From NCBI RefSeq assembly GCF_041146795.1, contig NC_135171.1:725001-789000 (forward strand): 64,000 nt of DNA. Direction: 5' to 3'. Below are positions 23,197-34,359 of the stretch, in pieces (positions within the stretch are counted from its first letter, which is position 1; every line of letters begins with the position of its first letter). The translations under genes were made by a program, and so were the position numbers. Under the pieces are notes generated by a model. That model did not search any database. It was not told where the DNA came from and saw nothing but the letters and a program-made list of their open reading frames with translations. This DNA comes from Maylandia zebra (Eukaryota > Chordata > Actinopteri > Cichliformes > Cichlidae).

Positions 23197-23877
23197 CTCA
23201 CAGTAGCTGCACTTGTAGAGTCTCTTTCTGGTGTGGATCTGTTGGTGTTGTCTCAGGTCATGTGGAGATTTAAAAGTCTTCTCACACAGGTCACATTGAT
23301 AAGGTCTCTCCTCAGTGTGGGTAAACATGTGTCGTTGTAAGTGTGCGTCTGTTGTAAACTGTTTGCTACACTGTTCACAGCAGTACACATCATGTCTGAT
23401 GTGAATGCGTAGGTGTTTATTTCGGGGCCCTCTCTGGCTGAAAGTTTTTCCACAGATGTCACAGCTGTATGGCTTAATTCCAGAGTGGGTAACTAGATGA
23501 CTCTGTAAGTGGCTACTGTGAGTAAAAGCTCTGCCACACTGATCACAGCTGTATGCCTTAATTCCAGAGTGGGTAACTAGATGACTCTGTAAGTGGCTAC
23601 TGCGAGTAAAAGCTCTGCCACACTGATCACAGCTGTACGCTTTAACTCCACTGTGGATGAGTTGGTGTTTTCTTAGGGAAGGCTTGAAGGAAAAAGACTT
23701 TCCACACAAGTCACAGCTGAACGGTCTCTCTCCAGTGTGGATGACCTGATGCTGTTTTAGTGAAGCCCTCACAGTAAAACCCTTCCCACACTCGTCACAG
23801 GTGTGTTTTTTCTCTCCCTTTCTTCTGTGAGGTTTGTCGGCCTCCTGAGAGCGCTGACTTCTGGCTCCATGTTGGTC
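23197..23877 (-). CDS. C2H2 zinc-finger protein, upstream exon (7 fingers)
   Basis: Exon with acceptor CTGCAG ahead of 23877 and donor GAG/GTATGT at 23196-23191, phase 0 at both ends. It begins DQHGARSQRSQEADKPHRRK and carries seven full C2H2 fingers linked by TGERP, SGVK, SGIK and similar linkers, then the first Cys pair of an incomplete finger (YKCSYCE) that the next exon does not complete. Fingers 3 and 4 are an 84-bp tandem copy. Fish genomes carry large tandem families of such genes; start exons are expected at higher coordinates but were not recognised. The solo LTR at 24134 lies upstream, probably in an intron or flank. Confidence 0.87.
23473..23640 (-). repeat. 84-bp tandem duplication of one zinc finger
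   Basis: Two head-to-tail 84-bp units encode fingers 3 and 4. The only coding difference I find within the finger is CGC versus CAC (codons at 23602-23604 and 23518-23520), i.e. Arg versus His at helix position -1. Confidence 0.9.
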
Positions 23878-24093
23878 CTGCAGTGACAGAGATACAAACA
23901 GAGGCAGTGAGTGAAATGCAGTCGTGGAACAAACTCAACCTTCAAACTCCATTAACACTAGTTTTAAACCTGAAGGTGGAGCATGGCACCAAACACCTTA
24001 AAGGTCTCTTATCCCCACCTGCTGGTAGTTCTAACACATTACATCCAACCTGCTGTTAAAGATAATTCATGACTGTTCAAACACTAAAATCAT

Positions 24094-24094
<1 letters not shown>

Positions 24095-24133
<39 letters not shown>
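24095..24133. repeat. (CA)n microsatellite, left part
   Basis: CA run interrupted by the solo LTR and resuming at 25274. Confidence 0.95.
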
Positions 24134-24135
<2 letters not shown>

Positions 24136-25272
24136 TTAAGGTTCAAAAATTGAGGAAGGAGAGTACAAACCACCATGGTCCAGAAGCTCTTGGTCAAACA
24201 ATGATTTTAATGACTACACACGTGTGGGAAGAACACTCTGTACGCAGACAGCAAGTGATCTCCGACTTAATCAAAGCATAAACAGATATTTTATACCGTC
24301 AGGGTTTGATTTACTGACGCCCCTTCATGCGTCACAGACAGGATATATACACATACGTCAATATCAAAACCACAACGACTTTTGACACAATTTAAAAGAA
24401 CAATTGTCTTCTATCTTCATAACAGGTGCTTCCTGTCACTGCCGGATGCTCGCTTGTCATCTTGGCACCTCAGCAGCAGTTCTGCGACAAACTGCTCTTT
24501 TTGCAACCCCAAGCAAAACATGATTAAACTTTTACCTATAAATGATTCTCTCTAACTGAGTGTGTGTGTGTCTGTGTGCTAACCACAATTGCACCCTGTT
24601 TCACCTCGCCGACTAGCTCCTGACCTCTAACCAGACAGAGAGACAGAAGCCACCCTCAGATATGTAATAACCGAACTGAAACTATGTATGTGTCATCTAC
24701 TAAATAAATGTTTTAATCAAGAACCCCTACTAAAAGCTTAATACAAGAATATGAACATATAAAAGATATTAAAATGAACTGTTGTGTAAGCATGTATTGC
24801 AATTCCTTCTATGTTCTAGTTTTCCCTCAGCATGGATCATCTAGACACTCTCACTAGTGAAGCTTTAGACCATTAATGAACCTGAACATCAACTCAAATA
24901 AGCACAGATATGCAATATGTATAAAATAGTTCTAACTGCACCTGGAATACAAAGTTAATTTAATACCTGTATGCATAAAACCTTAAAGCCTTCTTAAAGC
25001 TATCTGTTACATTGTTAAAGCAATGATCAATTTGAATAACCTAGTAATTCAAATGGCCTCGTCTGGCCTGCTGCTCAAAATAACCTAAGACTGGTTTCAC
25101 TTCTGCAAACTCTCTGCAAGCCTGTTTCCTGTCAGCCTGTGACTTTTAGTCTTTTCTGAAAGACACACTGTTCAACCTCTGAATGCAATATAAACTACAG
25201 ATTATATTATTAATGCAATGGTAATAATGATGATTATTTAACAATAGCAGTAAAATAATTTCCCTGCTCCAC

Positions 25273-25273
<1 letters not shown>
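24134..25273 (-). mobile_element. Solo LTR of the non-coding LTR element family
   Basis: 1,140 bp beginning TGTTAAGGTTC and ending CTGCTCCACA, homologous along its length to the LTRs at 5778 and 13463 but with many substitutions and indels, so older. It is flanked on both sides by CA repeat (ACAC/ACAC is compatible with a 4-bp duplication but uninformative). No interior or second LTR is attached, so it arose by LTR-LTR recombination. Confidence 0.92.

Positions 25274-25328
<55 letters not shown>
25274..25328. repeat. (CA)n microsatellite, right part
   Basis: Continuation of the CA tract that the solo LTR split. Confidence 0.95.
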
Positions 25329-25329
<1 letters not shown>

Positions 25330-25564
25330 TATTTTATAATTTAGATTATTTTGTTGTTTCCTATTACATATTTCTATAATTTGTGTAGATTTATACAGAA
25401 TTATTCAGTGATAATAAATCCTATGTTTGTTTATTCTAAAGGAACCCCGTTAGCTTCCACAACAGATGTTGCTCGTCTTCCGTCAAATACTCACACAAAA
25501 TATTACACAATAAAGTCGATTCAAGATATCCACATAATTTCACTCTTACATCCACAGTGAGGTT

Positions 25565-26170
25565 TCACAATTGTTCAAATATAAGCAATCAATAATAATA
25601 ATATCAATAACATTGAGGCACATTACACAAATTTCAAAAACAAATCATGTCTTACAATATTTACAACAACTAAAAGCTCTGTAAATCGGCTTTTAAGTGT
25701 TCATTGAAGTTTTGAATAATTCTCTAATTTTTTAAGGCAACTTATTCCACTTAAAAGTTGCTCTAAATGTAACAGTTTTATAAAACGTTACTTTTAACTC
25801 GAGCATTTACTAAATTGCAGTTTGTTGAAAACTGTGTAATATGATGATGTATTTCATCTGGATACTGCAGCTGAGCAGAATAAATGTGGTGTGTTTAACA
25901 GAATTGCTTTCTTTAGAACTACAAGTAAGCCATAGAATATTTTAGCCTGTACAGGAAGCCAAGAAAGGTTATTATGCATTTTATCAATATTAGTATAGTA
26001 TGAACATCTTCACACTAATCTGGACGCCTTATTCTGGACTAACTGAAGTCTGTTAAGATCTGTCTCATTAGCTGCTGACCAAATGATTGAACAATACTCC
26101 AGATGAGACATTACTAGTGCATTAATGACATCTTTCATAATGAAGAAGTGATACACAAAGAGCATTTCAT
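25565..26170 (-). pseudogene. Decayed LINE reverse transcriptase C-terminus
   Basis: On the minus strand broken frames spell the typical post-catalytic region of jockey/Rex1-like RTs: SHLEYCSIIWSAANETDLNR, LQLVQNKASR, MHNNLSWLPVQ, with several stops. Only the 3' end remains; the catalytic motif is absent. The clade is not certain. Confidence 0.65.
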
Positions 26171-27157
26171 AGCCATAGCTATGCCTTGTCGGCAGAGTTA
26201 TGTGACATTAGTGATGTTTGTACTTTCAGCGTTAACTTGGTTTTAAAGCCTTTTAAATATACGCCGTTCAATAGTCGACCTTAATCTGACAGAGAATGTG
26301 ATGATTTTGTGGATAATTAAAGTCAGTCATATATCCACAAACACAACAAGCTGAAAGTCAGTGATGCTGCTCGGTTTGCAGTCCTGAACATCACGGCACA
26401 AGCAGGATTCACTGCACTGTTAATGTGAGCTGTGTTATATTGCTGCCTCTGTTCGGTGGTGTCGAGCCAAACGGACTTTAACGTGTGTGTGAACGAGCTG
26501 ACGGTTCACTTGTTAAGCTGAAAGAAAGATGCTTTAATCACAGCAGTCACACATGTGTCCACTGCACCATCTGGAACTCTTCTTGTTTACACTCGTAATA
26601 ACACAAACACTAAATCCTGCTTCTCTGTGCTGTTGTGTAGCAGTGTGTACACCTGAGACTGTCACCTGTCTGTCTGTCCTGCACTCTCTCTCTGTTTCTT
26701 TCTCTCTGATTGTGGAATAAAAGTATGAACGTGTGTTTATAAGTTACACTTGTGTTTGAATCCTGCAGCTTATCACACATTTGATTTCCATGTGTGACGA
26801 CTGCAAGTGTCCAGAGTGAGGACAGACTGAGGGACCCACTGCTGCACATCATCTGTGAGGCTTTGCAGCCCTGATGATCCACCAGGACAAACTCAGCAGT
26901 GTGTGAGGAAGAGGAGGAGGAAGAGCCAGCAGCAGCTGACAGATGGAGAGAATAGACAGACTGTTCCCTGTTTGTGAAGGACTGCTAGGAAAGTTTAACA
27001 TAACTGTCTGTGCTGAATCAGTCTTATTAGGTAATGTTCAAATAATGTTATCATCCCAGTGTTTCCAGTGTGGGAGAAAGTACTCAGGGCCTTCAAGTTA
27101 CACACTATGAAAGGCAGCAACAAGTTTAATGTTCAGAAACCTAAAGTATGTATCAGC
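26171..27157. other. Spacer, nothing recognised
   Basis: No gene, repeat end or RNA was recognised. A minus ORF at 26610-26882 has no domain and contains low-complexity CT-rich sequence. Confidence 0.5.
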
Positions 27158-27165
27158 AGCAGGAT

Positions 27166-28199
27166 TAGGGATGGGTATCGAAACCCGGTTCTTGTTGAGA
27201 ACCGGTTCCCACTGTTTCAATTCCTTGGAATCGTTTGCCATTTTTTCAAACGATTCCCTTATCGATTTCAGTCGCCCCGAATGACGTCACCACGTTGCGG
27301 AGCGTCATTTACCTGGCAGGAAACACGGCGCCTAAGCGGCTCAAATGCTCAAAAGTTTGATTATACTTGATGAGAACCGATGACAACAGGGCAACTTGCA
27401 AAGTAGATATTTCATTTAAGGGAGGAAACACTACGAATATGCAAAAGCATTTGCTCACAAAACACGCGATGACACGTGTTTTTAATACCGCTCCGGACTC
27501 ATGACTCTCAACCCAGCAGCAGCGCTAACGTTTGCACGTCCTCTCCCGTTAATGCGGCAGGTAAATAATCACCTAACAGTGCATATTATGTTAGCGCGAT
27601 CTGCCTTATTCCAAAACCTGCCATTACTGTACATGTAGGTGACCATGATGAGAGAGACAGACAGAGTCTGGCTGGCGCTCGCTGGCAGTTCTCGCTGCAG
27701 TCTACCGGTAGCGTCTCCTTTCAGGCCAGGATAGACTAATGTCACCGAGCAGTGGCTTGCACCCATTTGCCACAGCAGATGCCCCGATTTTTGGTAAGTG
27801 AATGTGTTTAATTGTAGGCAGGGACATTACAGGATATTCTTGTGTAATTGCCACAGAACAATTTATATTATACTTTGTTATTGCTACAGAAGAATATTTA
27901 TTTTATTATTTTACATTTACAATTTTTTTTCCTGGGGACCCTGTGACACCCCATTGAAGAGCCGTAGGCTGGATCTCTTAAGATCTCACTGTTGGGTTTG
28001 TAAGGCCATGTTACTCCTAAATTTCTATCTTCTTCAAAGAGAAGATATAAAACAAAGTTCTAAGCTAATCGACCTTAGTGTTCTCTTTAAAAAAAAAAAA
28101 AAAAAAAAAATCGATAAGAGAATCGCTAAAGAATTGAATCGTTAAACAGAATCGAAAATGGAATCGGAATCGTTAAAATCTTATCAATACCCATCCCTA
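27166..28199. mobile_element. Non-autonomous hAT transposon, 1,034 bp
   Basis: Terminal inverted repeats TAGGGATGGGTAT[C/T]GA are flanked by a perfect 8-bp duplication AGCAGGAT (27158-27165 and 28200-28207), diagnostic of hAT transposition. The subterminal regions are full of GAATCG/AACCGGTTC words in both orientations. No transposase ORF is present; a 19-base-plus A run lies near 28088. Confidence 0.93.
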
Positions 28200-28207
28200 A
28201 GCAGGAT

Positions 28208-29149
28208 GGAGCTAAAAATAAATGTTGGTTTCAGTTCTATGAAGCTTTGAGTATTTTGGATCAGTAGCTGCTGTGTTTGTTGCATCATATTACTGTAACT
28301 GTTTATATGCTTTATATATTCTGAGCTAAGTTGATCTATAGTGTTACATCATATTCTATAAGGATGTTATGTGTTTGTAGACTTTCTGCCCAGTTTGACC
28401 CATTTAGCAGACGTCAGCCTGTTTAAGGCTCTGATATCTATTCTGTGTGACTTACAGCAGTTATGACATGGTCTGATTTTCTCACCCAATAAAGGAATAT
28501 TTCATATATCAGTCGACTCTTCATTCTATCAGACACAGTTATCACAGCTCCTACATTTGCTTTTTACACATATATGTAAGCACTGAGCCACATTTAGTAC
28601 CAACATATTAAATGAACAATATTTGTCTCTTATATATGATACATCTATATAAACACTGTCACAGATACTTGTCTGTGAGTGAAGTGATTAATATAATAAC
28701 TATAATATTGGCCATATTATATTTACATTACCACAGTGAGATGACTTTAGTCTCATGAACAACATCAGCTAATTGTTATTTACAGCTAATCTTAAACGAC
28801 TGTTCAGCACAGAAATGAAGCCCAACAATCATGTTTCACAGTCCTGTGGTCTCAGCCTCAGATACTCATCAAATCACACAGAGCTCATGTAGAAACAAAT
28901 GAACTAAATATGTTCTCCTTCATTTCTGTCAAACAAAGCTGTATGAAACGTTTCCAGCTGTTAGTATCATGGTTGCTAGGCAACCTGGGCAGCGCGACGG
29001 AGGATAGACGTCCCATTTCACGAGCCTACGAGCCTCGCACTTCGGCCTTAGCGGTCTTTGAGTACGCGGCCCTTGAGGACTTTAAAGCTGCAGAACCTGA
29101 ATCGGGATACAGCCATGATGATCTCCAGCCTCGTGCTCGCCAACATTCT
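28208..29149. other. Spacer, nothing recognised
   Basis: AT-rich with no recognisable gene or element end; the CpG-containing stretch at 28985-29100 has no identified coding content. Confidence 0.45.
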
Positions 29150-29398
29150 CACCTGAGTTAAGAAGACGATCACTGAAATGGTCTCAGCAGGTCCTTTGAT
29201 GACAGCAATGAAATGCAGTGGTAAGGCTTTTTGGGGATTAAGTTCGTTTTCATGGCAAAGAAGGACGATGCAGTTCATCTGATCACTCCTCATAACATTC
29301 TGGAGTGCAGGCAAAATGCTATTATAAAAACTTAAGCAGCAACTTCTCCAGGTTCCAATATTTATGCAATTCTCAAACCTTTTGGCCACGACTGTATA
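29150..29398. mobile_element. Tc1/mariner-like right end fragment
   Basis: The sequence ends CCTTTTGGCCACGACTGTA, the terminal repeat of a common fish Tc1-like family, followed by TA. The left end and transposase are missing. It abuts a hAT tail, suggesting insertion into that hAT copy at a TA. Confidence 0.65.
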
Positions 29399-29706
29399 AC
29401 CTCTTCTGAAGTTTAGTGGATATTATACATGGTTATGCTCAGGATGTGTCGGCCAGTTTCCACTGGAAACGCCTTTTGGTTAAACTGTCAGCGAGGAATT
29501 TGCATTTGCACTGTTACATTTTTATATAACTTTAATGCACATAAACAACAGTTGCTTGTTTCAGTGAAAATACATTGATGGCTTTTTAATAAAGTTGTGC
29601 AGCTGTAAAGTATTTTGTCTGGTGTCAATTATATCGTCAGCTACATCGTTATGGCAAATGTTCAGATGTATATGGTGATAAATATCTTTGGTCATATGGT
29701 CCTGCT
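29399..29706. mobile_element. hAT tail homologous to the element at 34360-35801
   Basis: Closely matches 35495-35801 (shared words GGATATTATACATGGTTATG and GCAAGGAATTTGCATTTG-like), and ends in the same CATATNGTCCTGCTCT terminus. Only the 3' portion is preserved here. Confidence 0.8.
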
Positions 29707-30078
29707 CTGTCTGTCACCTTCTGTGTTGAGCTCATTGTTTCCTCTGTAGTGGCTGAGCTGAGTCCAAGTAGCTGAAAATGTTCCTCTGCTGCTCCGTCAG
29801 ACTCTCCTCCTCCTGCTGATCAGCTGGGACACAAAACAGATCTTTGTTAGGCTCCACACTGCACTGAAGAGTCAAAGTGTCTCATATGTTCATCTGACAA
29901 GTAAAAGAACACATTTTTGTTTCCCGAGGTGGGCAACTTGTTGGAAACAAACACAAAAGGTTTGAGCACTGATACCTGCCATTGCTAGCATTGAAAGATG
30001 CAACGCCAGCAATGTGGATTGTCAAGACTCAAACCAATCATCAAGCAAAGACAACAGGGATCATTTGTTTCTGTTTAT
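29707..30078. other. Spacer with a weak exon-like stretch
   Basis: On the minus strand a possible acceptor (TTTTGTGTCCCAG near 29828) precedes an open stretch reading EEESLTEQQRNIF. I cannot assign it and list it only as a candidate. Confidence 0.25.
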
Positions 30079-30170
30079 TTAGCATTCACAGCATTTGTAG
30101 TTGCCTTCTGTGCAGGGGAAGTCCACGCACACTGTGTGGTACCGCCATCTGCAGAAGGTGCATTCAACCT
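30079..30170 (-). pseudogene. Terminal exon with PHD-type zinc-finger C-terminal half
   Basis: After an acceptor (TTTCTCTTACAG ending at 30171) the exon reads VECTFCRWRYHTVCVDFPC and ends KCCEC then TAA, with AATAAA overlapping the stop (30079-30074). The spacing C-x2-C ... YH-x2-C ... C-x2-C fits the second half of a PHD-like finger at the extreme C-terminus. Many fish transposon-derived proteins end this way. No upstream exon was recognised, so whether this belongs to a host gene or a decayed transposon is open. Confidence 0.4.
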
Positions 30171-30479
30171 CTGTAAGAGAAACGAGGTTGTCTGAGACTG
30201 AAATGATATTCACTAAAGAAGTGGTGATTTGTAAAACTTCACATTTTGATCCGGGACGTACTCTGCATGAAAACAAGCGCTCACTCTTCCTGCTCAACAA
30301 ATGACAAGGGCGGAGCCTTATACCACGTGATACAGAAGCTGTGCCGTGTGATGCTAAAATTAGCAGGGAAAAAACAACGGAGAGCACGTCAGGGATGACG
30401 AGAAAGTGACAGGAGAAAATCCGTCCCGGTCAACCACCCAAACATCAATAACGGGAACCTTATACAGCGCTTCCCTATA

Positions 30480-30837
30480 CACGTCGAACTCCCGCAGGCA
30501 CAAAGACATTACGGAGGCTATCACTTATCACCTGACCAAAGATATGGCTCCATCAACACTGTGCAAAACGAGGGATTTAGGAAAACGATCAACACCCTAG
30601 ACAAACGCTACACAGTGCCGTCCCGCAACTATTTTTCTATTGTTGCACTACCTGCTCTGTACACGCAGCGTCGAGCAACGGTGGAGACGGAATTTCAAGC
30701 AGGACAACATTTTGCTGCAACAACAAAACGTGAGACATTTGTTGTTTTATGTTTATTTATTGTTATGAGAGAATCATGATCTCAATTCTAAGCCAAAAAA
30801 TCGTGATTCTCATTTTATGCAAAATCGTGCAGCCCTA
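30480..30837 (+). pseudogene. ZBED-type hAT transposase fragment and 3' terminus
   Basis: Two overlapping frames spell DITEAITYHLTKDMAP and then VQNEGFRKTINTLDKRY, PSRNYFSIVALPALY, the conserved central block of Ac/ZBED hAT transposases. A frameshift separates the two parts near 30545. The element ends at 30837 with TCGTGCAGCCCTA, the inverted form of a common fish hAT terminus. The 5' end, BED finger and C-terminal dimerisation domain are missing. Confidence 0.75.
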
Positions 30838-32270
30838 ACATTAACACAAAACTATTGTTTCACCAGAGAAACGCACATGAAGAGAGAGAGAGAGACAATA
30901 ACAGCTACCAAACAGTCGTCATAATTCGTCACACAATGAGAAAAGGACAAATCAACAAGTAACAATGACTAATTACTATTAAAATCTGTAACATAATGTA
31001 TTGTTTGGAGTTTAGTCTGATTGGTTCAGGATGAGCTGCCATTATCCAATCACACGTCTGCTTACCTGCATCTTTTCTCTTTTTTCTAACCTGAGCACCT
31101 GATGGCTTTGAACTTTTGTTGTCCATCTTCCATTGGTTTGAATTTTGCGCTCCAGTACAAACACAAATCCCCCAACCCGAGGATCAGCACAATTAACCTA
31201 ACAGACCTACACCTTAGTTCACAGATTCACTTTGTCTAAGGTTGATTTCTGGGATTTCACACAACCCAGGATTCAGATCGTGAATCCATGATGGGCTTGG
31301 ATTTACATCATTATAAATGAAATGTGCTCTACTTGGAAGCAGCCGGCCCCGCCCCTTTTGACGGGTTGTGTGAGACTTTAAATCATCAAACTGTAAATTA
31401 TAAATTAAATTGTTATTGATCCTTTACCCCGAGTCTTAAAGTGTAGATTTATTTTCTTACTCTTCTTATATATATTGTTTGTTTACTTGCACCGCTGTAA
31501 CTGCAGCCTCGTCGTCTCGTCTCTCTATATGCTGGACTGTCTGTAGCGGAGATGACAAAGTTTACTTTGACTTCAGCAGCGCGCAGGCGCACCGAGGGCT
31601 CTCGCGCTCACGTTATAGAATTTAGAAAAAACATCGGTGCAGATTATAAGCCTGTATCATAATATCTGTTTGTTGTTTTTATTTTGTTTTGCGAGTTGGT
31701 TATTAGATGCCGCTCCAGCCAGCCAGAGACTCCCCGCCGCCCCGCCCTCTCCTCCCTGCGCCGCCAGCAGCAGGCGCACCTCGCAAACAGAGGGCGCCCT
31801 TACTCCCAGCAAATGGCTGATAGAAAACCGATCGGTGCCTACGAATTTCCCAATATGCGCTGGCATGACGTCGGGGAAGCATGGGTACGACCGATTATTT
31901 TATTTTTTTCTTGCCCGTGATGCCCCCCCCCGCCACGATGCATTCTATTGGTTTGCACACTTACACACACCCAGCTGTGGTTTCCTGTTTTGCTGGACTC
32001 TGGAGAGCCCCGCCTTTAACGCTCTTCTCTCACAGAGAGCAACAGAAAACTTGGAAAAACTCCAGATTGACTGAACTCAGTTCACAGTTACCTTGACACC
32101 TTTAGATGTGAGACGTAGTGATGGTCCGCTTGAAGCTGACGCTCCGGTGCGTGTGTCAGAAAGATCAACGCGCTGCTTCAGAAGCACCGTGTCGAGGCTT
32201 GATTCGTTTGGCCAGAGTCACGTGATCAGTGACGTCTGAAGCTTCGTTTAGAACGTACCTTTTTTAAAAT
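30838..32270. other. Spacer, no gene assigned
   Basis: 31690-31830 is GC-rich with overlapping ORFs in both directions, but none has a recognisable domain. 32115-32250 contains CGCTCCGG/GTCACGTGATC words suggestive of a small DNA element without a matched end. Confidence 0.4.
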
Positions 32271-34351
32271 CAAACTTTACTGAAACACAATGAGTATACA
32301 ACATACAAACAGATGAAGTTTACAAAAGAACAGAACATGAACATACAGAACCAGGAGTAAAAAAATGATGATATGAGTAGGCGAATAAAATCAACATATT
32401 GTAACGTGCAGTGGAGATGAAGCCAGCCGCGGAGGTGTGCAGGTGGATAGCGAATGAGCAACAGCTTCTGACTTTCCAAAAAGTACTCATTTATTTACAA
32501 TATCAAAAATAAAAGTGCTACCTCTACCACACATTACTAAAGAGCACACTAGTCCGCGTACACACGGGAGCATACATTACAGGAGGAGTGCGAATAATGA
32601 ACAAAAAGGGGGTGACACCAGTCGTGAGACAGGAGGCGCTGCCATGTGGTGATACACTGCATTACAATAGCAACTGTTACAATATAAATATTGTTCTGAG
32701 AGGCTTTTTGTTGGTTGAGTCTGAAATTGATTGTATGTACAATTCATATCCTTATAAAAAGGCAGAAATATGGTGTTTTATTAATAAACTTACATTTATG
32801 GATATAAAATAGCTAAAAGTATTAACAAATATTTTATAAAAAACATTTATCATTCTTCCTGGGGAACTTAAAGAAAAAGAATAAAACATTTTCCATCGTA
32901 AAGAAAACTCCCTTAAAATATGGACAATAACAAAACTGCTAAATTCTTCCAGAATCTCTGTGTAGAGGAACCAAAAGAGATGTGCCACAGTTTCTGGATG
33001 ATCCCCACAGAAAGTTCAATTAGTATTTATGTCTCTTTTAAATGTTACCATATAGTGACTGGCTGGGTAACATTTATGAAGAATTTTATATGAGATTTCC
33101 TTCACCTTGTTCACAATTAGATATTTATGGGATCATCCAGACTGTCTTCCAGGTGATATCTGGAACATGTCGGTTCCAGTAAGATATTCTATATATGGGA
33201 GAGACATGATATCTTCTTGGAATAAACTACGTATTCTCTTATTGCTGTTACCAAGTTCCTGTGAAAAGCAGATTTTTCCCACTGCTGACTCAGCTGGATC
33301 AGGGAGAGTGACTGAGGCAGATATTGAGCTGTCAGTGTTTTTATATAACATTAAAGTCCCTGAGGGTATGGCACCAAGCACCATTGAGAATTCCCCAACA
33401 GTGTTTGACAAGTTTGACGAGCATCTTGACTTTTGGTCTTTGGATGTTAACAGTCCTGGATATGTGACTTCTTGTTTAACAGAAATGTTACAGAGAGCAT
33501 TTGCAGTGCAGCCTTTAATTGCTAGTAATTCACATTTTTTTAGATTTCGACATAAAGCAGATGCCTCAGAGAAATCACTAATAACACTAAGGGCTGGACG
33601 GATTTGATTTGCATTCTTCAAGAAGAGTGTGGTGTCATCAGCTAGCTGGCTGATGATGAGCTCCTTATCAGCTGTGCTGATTCCATGTATAACAGGTCAA
33701 ATCTCGGGGTGGAGTCTTAATCATTTTAATTGAGCTATTGCCATTCGTGTACAAGGTTTTGATAGCTTTACAGAAAAATGCCAAATTTTTCCAAAGAGTG
33801 GAAAATAAATTGATGTTCAATTGTATCAAAAGCCTTTTAAAAATCCAGGAAGAGAATGAAGCTATAGTCAGATACCAAATCAGAGTAATCAAGTAGATCT
33901 AAAACCAGTCTCATGTTCTTAGAAAGGTGTCTGTTTCTCATAAAGCCTGATTGTGTCTCATCGATAATTGTGTCCAAGAACTCTTTCATTCTGTTAGCAA
34001 GTACTAAAGCCATAATCTCATAGTCATCATTGAGCAGACAGATGGGTCTCCAATTATCAATAAGAAGTAAGTCTTTGTTTGGTTTTGGAATAAGTGTTAT
34101 GAGACCCTGAGTAAGAGTAGGAGGGAGGATGTTATTCTCTACACTTCCTATGAAAAGCTGCAGTAAGAACGGAGCCAGGAGATTAGAAAATGATTCTTAA
34201 AACTCTGCAGTTAAACCATCTGTGCCGGGAGATTTGTTGGCCTTAAGTGCAGAAATAGGATTACAAACATCCTCCACAGTCAGAGGGCTGTCACAGTGAC
34301 TTCTATCTTCCACAACAATAGTTTTTAGGTTTTTAATATTATTGAGAAACA
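32271..34351 (-). mobile_element. Decayed L1/Tx1-type LINE, RT and 3' end
   Basis: Minus-strand fragments of a fish L1/Tx1 ORF2: TVEDVCNPISALKANKSPGT (near 34300-34240), then the RT fingers through DYSFILFLDFKKAFDTIEHQ-like residues near 33880-33810, and SVISDFSEASALCRNLKKCE near 33600-33540. The segment with the catalytic YADD is largely lost around 33640-33700. Several stops and frameshifts are present. The distal part (32750-32990) encodes the Phe-rich C-terminus, and a 3' UTR with a T-run on the plus strand at 32265-32272 follows. The 5' continuation is beyond the hAT at 34360-35801. Confidence 0.75.
32400..32666 (-). mobile_element. Possible short solo LTR in L1 3' UTR
   Basis: 267 bp with ends TGTAA(CG)TGCAGTG and CACTGCATTACA (TG...CA), and an AATAAA on the minus strand near 32505. 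Flanks CTAT/ATAT are not a clean duplication. It could instead be a small DNA transposon because the ends are inverted over about 12 bp. Confidence 0.35.
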
Positions 34352-34359
34352 GCGTTGAG

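Noticed and set aside
13463..25273. Pairing 13463-14494 with the LTR at 24134-25273 as one provirus
   Set aside because: The intervening DNA contains a LINE and a zinc-finger gene. The LTRs differ strongly, and the PBS and GTAT duplications pair 13463 with 5778.
5430..25328. CRISPR-like arrays from regularly repeated words
   Set aside because: The repeats are CA microsatellites, LTRs and zinc fingers in a eukaryotic genome; there are no spacers or cas genes.
26610..26882. 90-codon minus ORF as a possible 5' exon of the zinc-finger gene
   Set aside because: Contains CT-rich low-complexity sequence, and nothing resembles the usual N-terminal exon of fish zinc-finger genes.
31637..32096. Overlapping ORFs in a GC-rich patch
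   Set aside because: Open frames in both strands reflect base composition; no domain or splice structure stands out.
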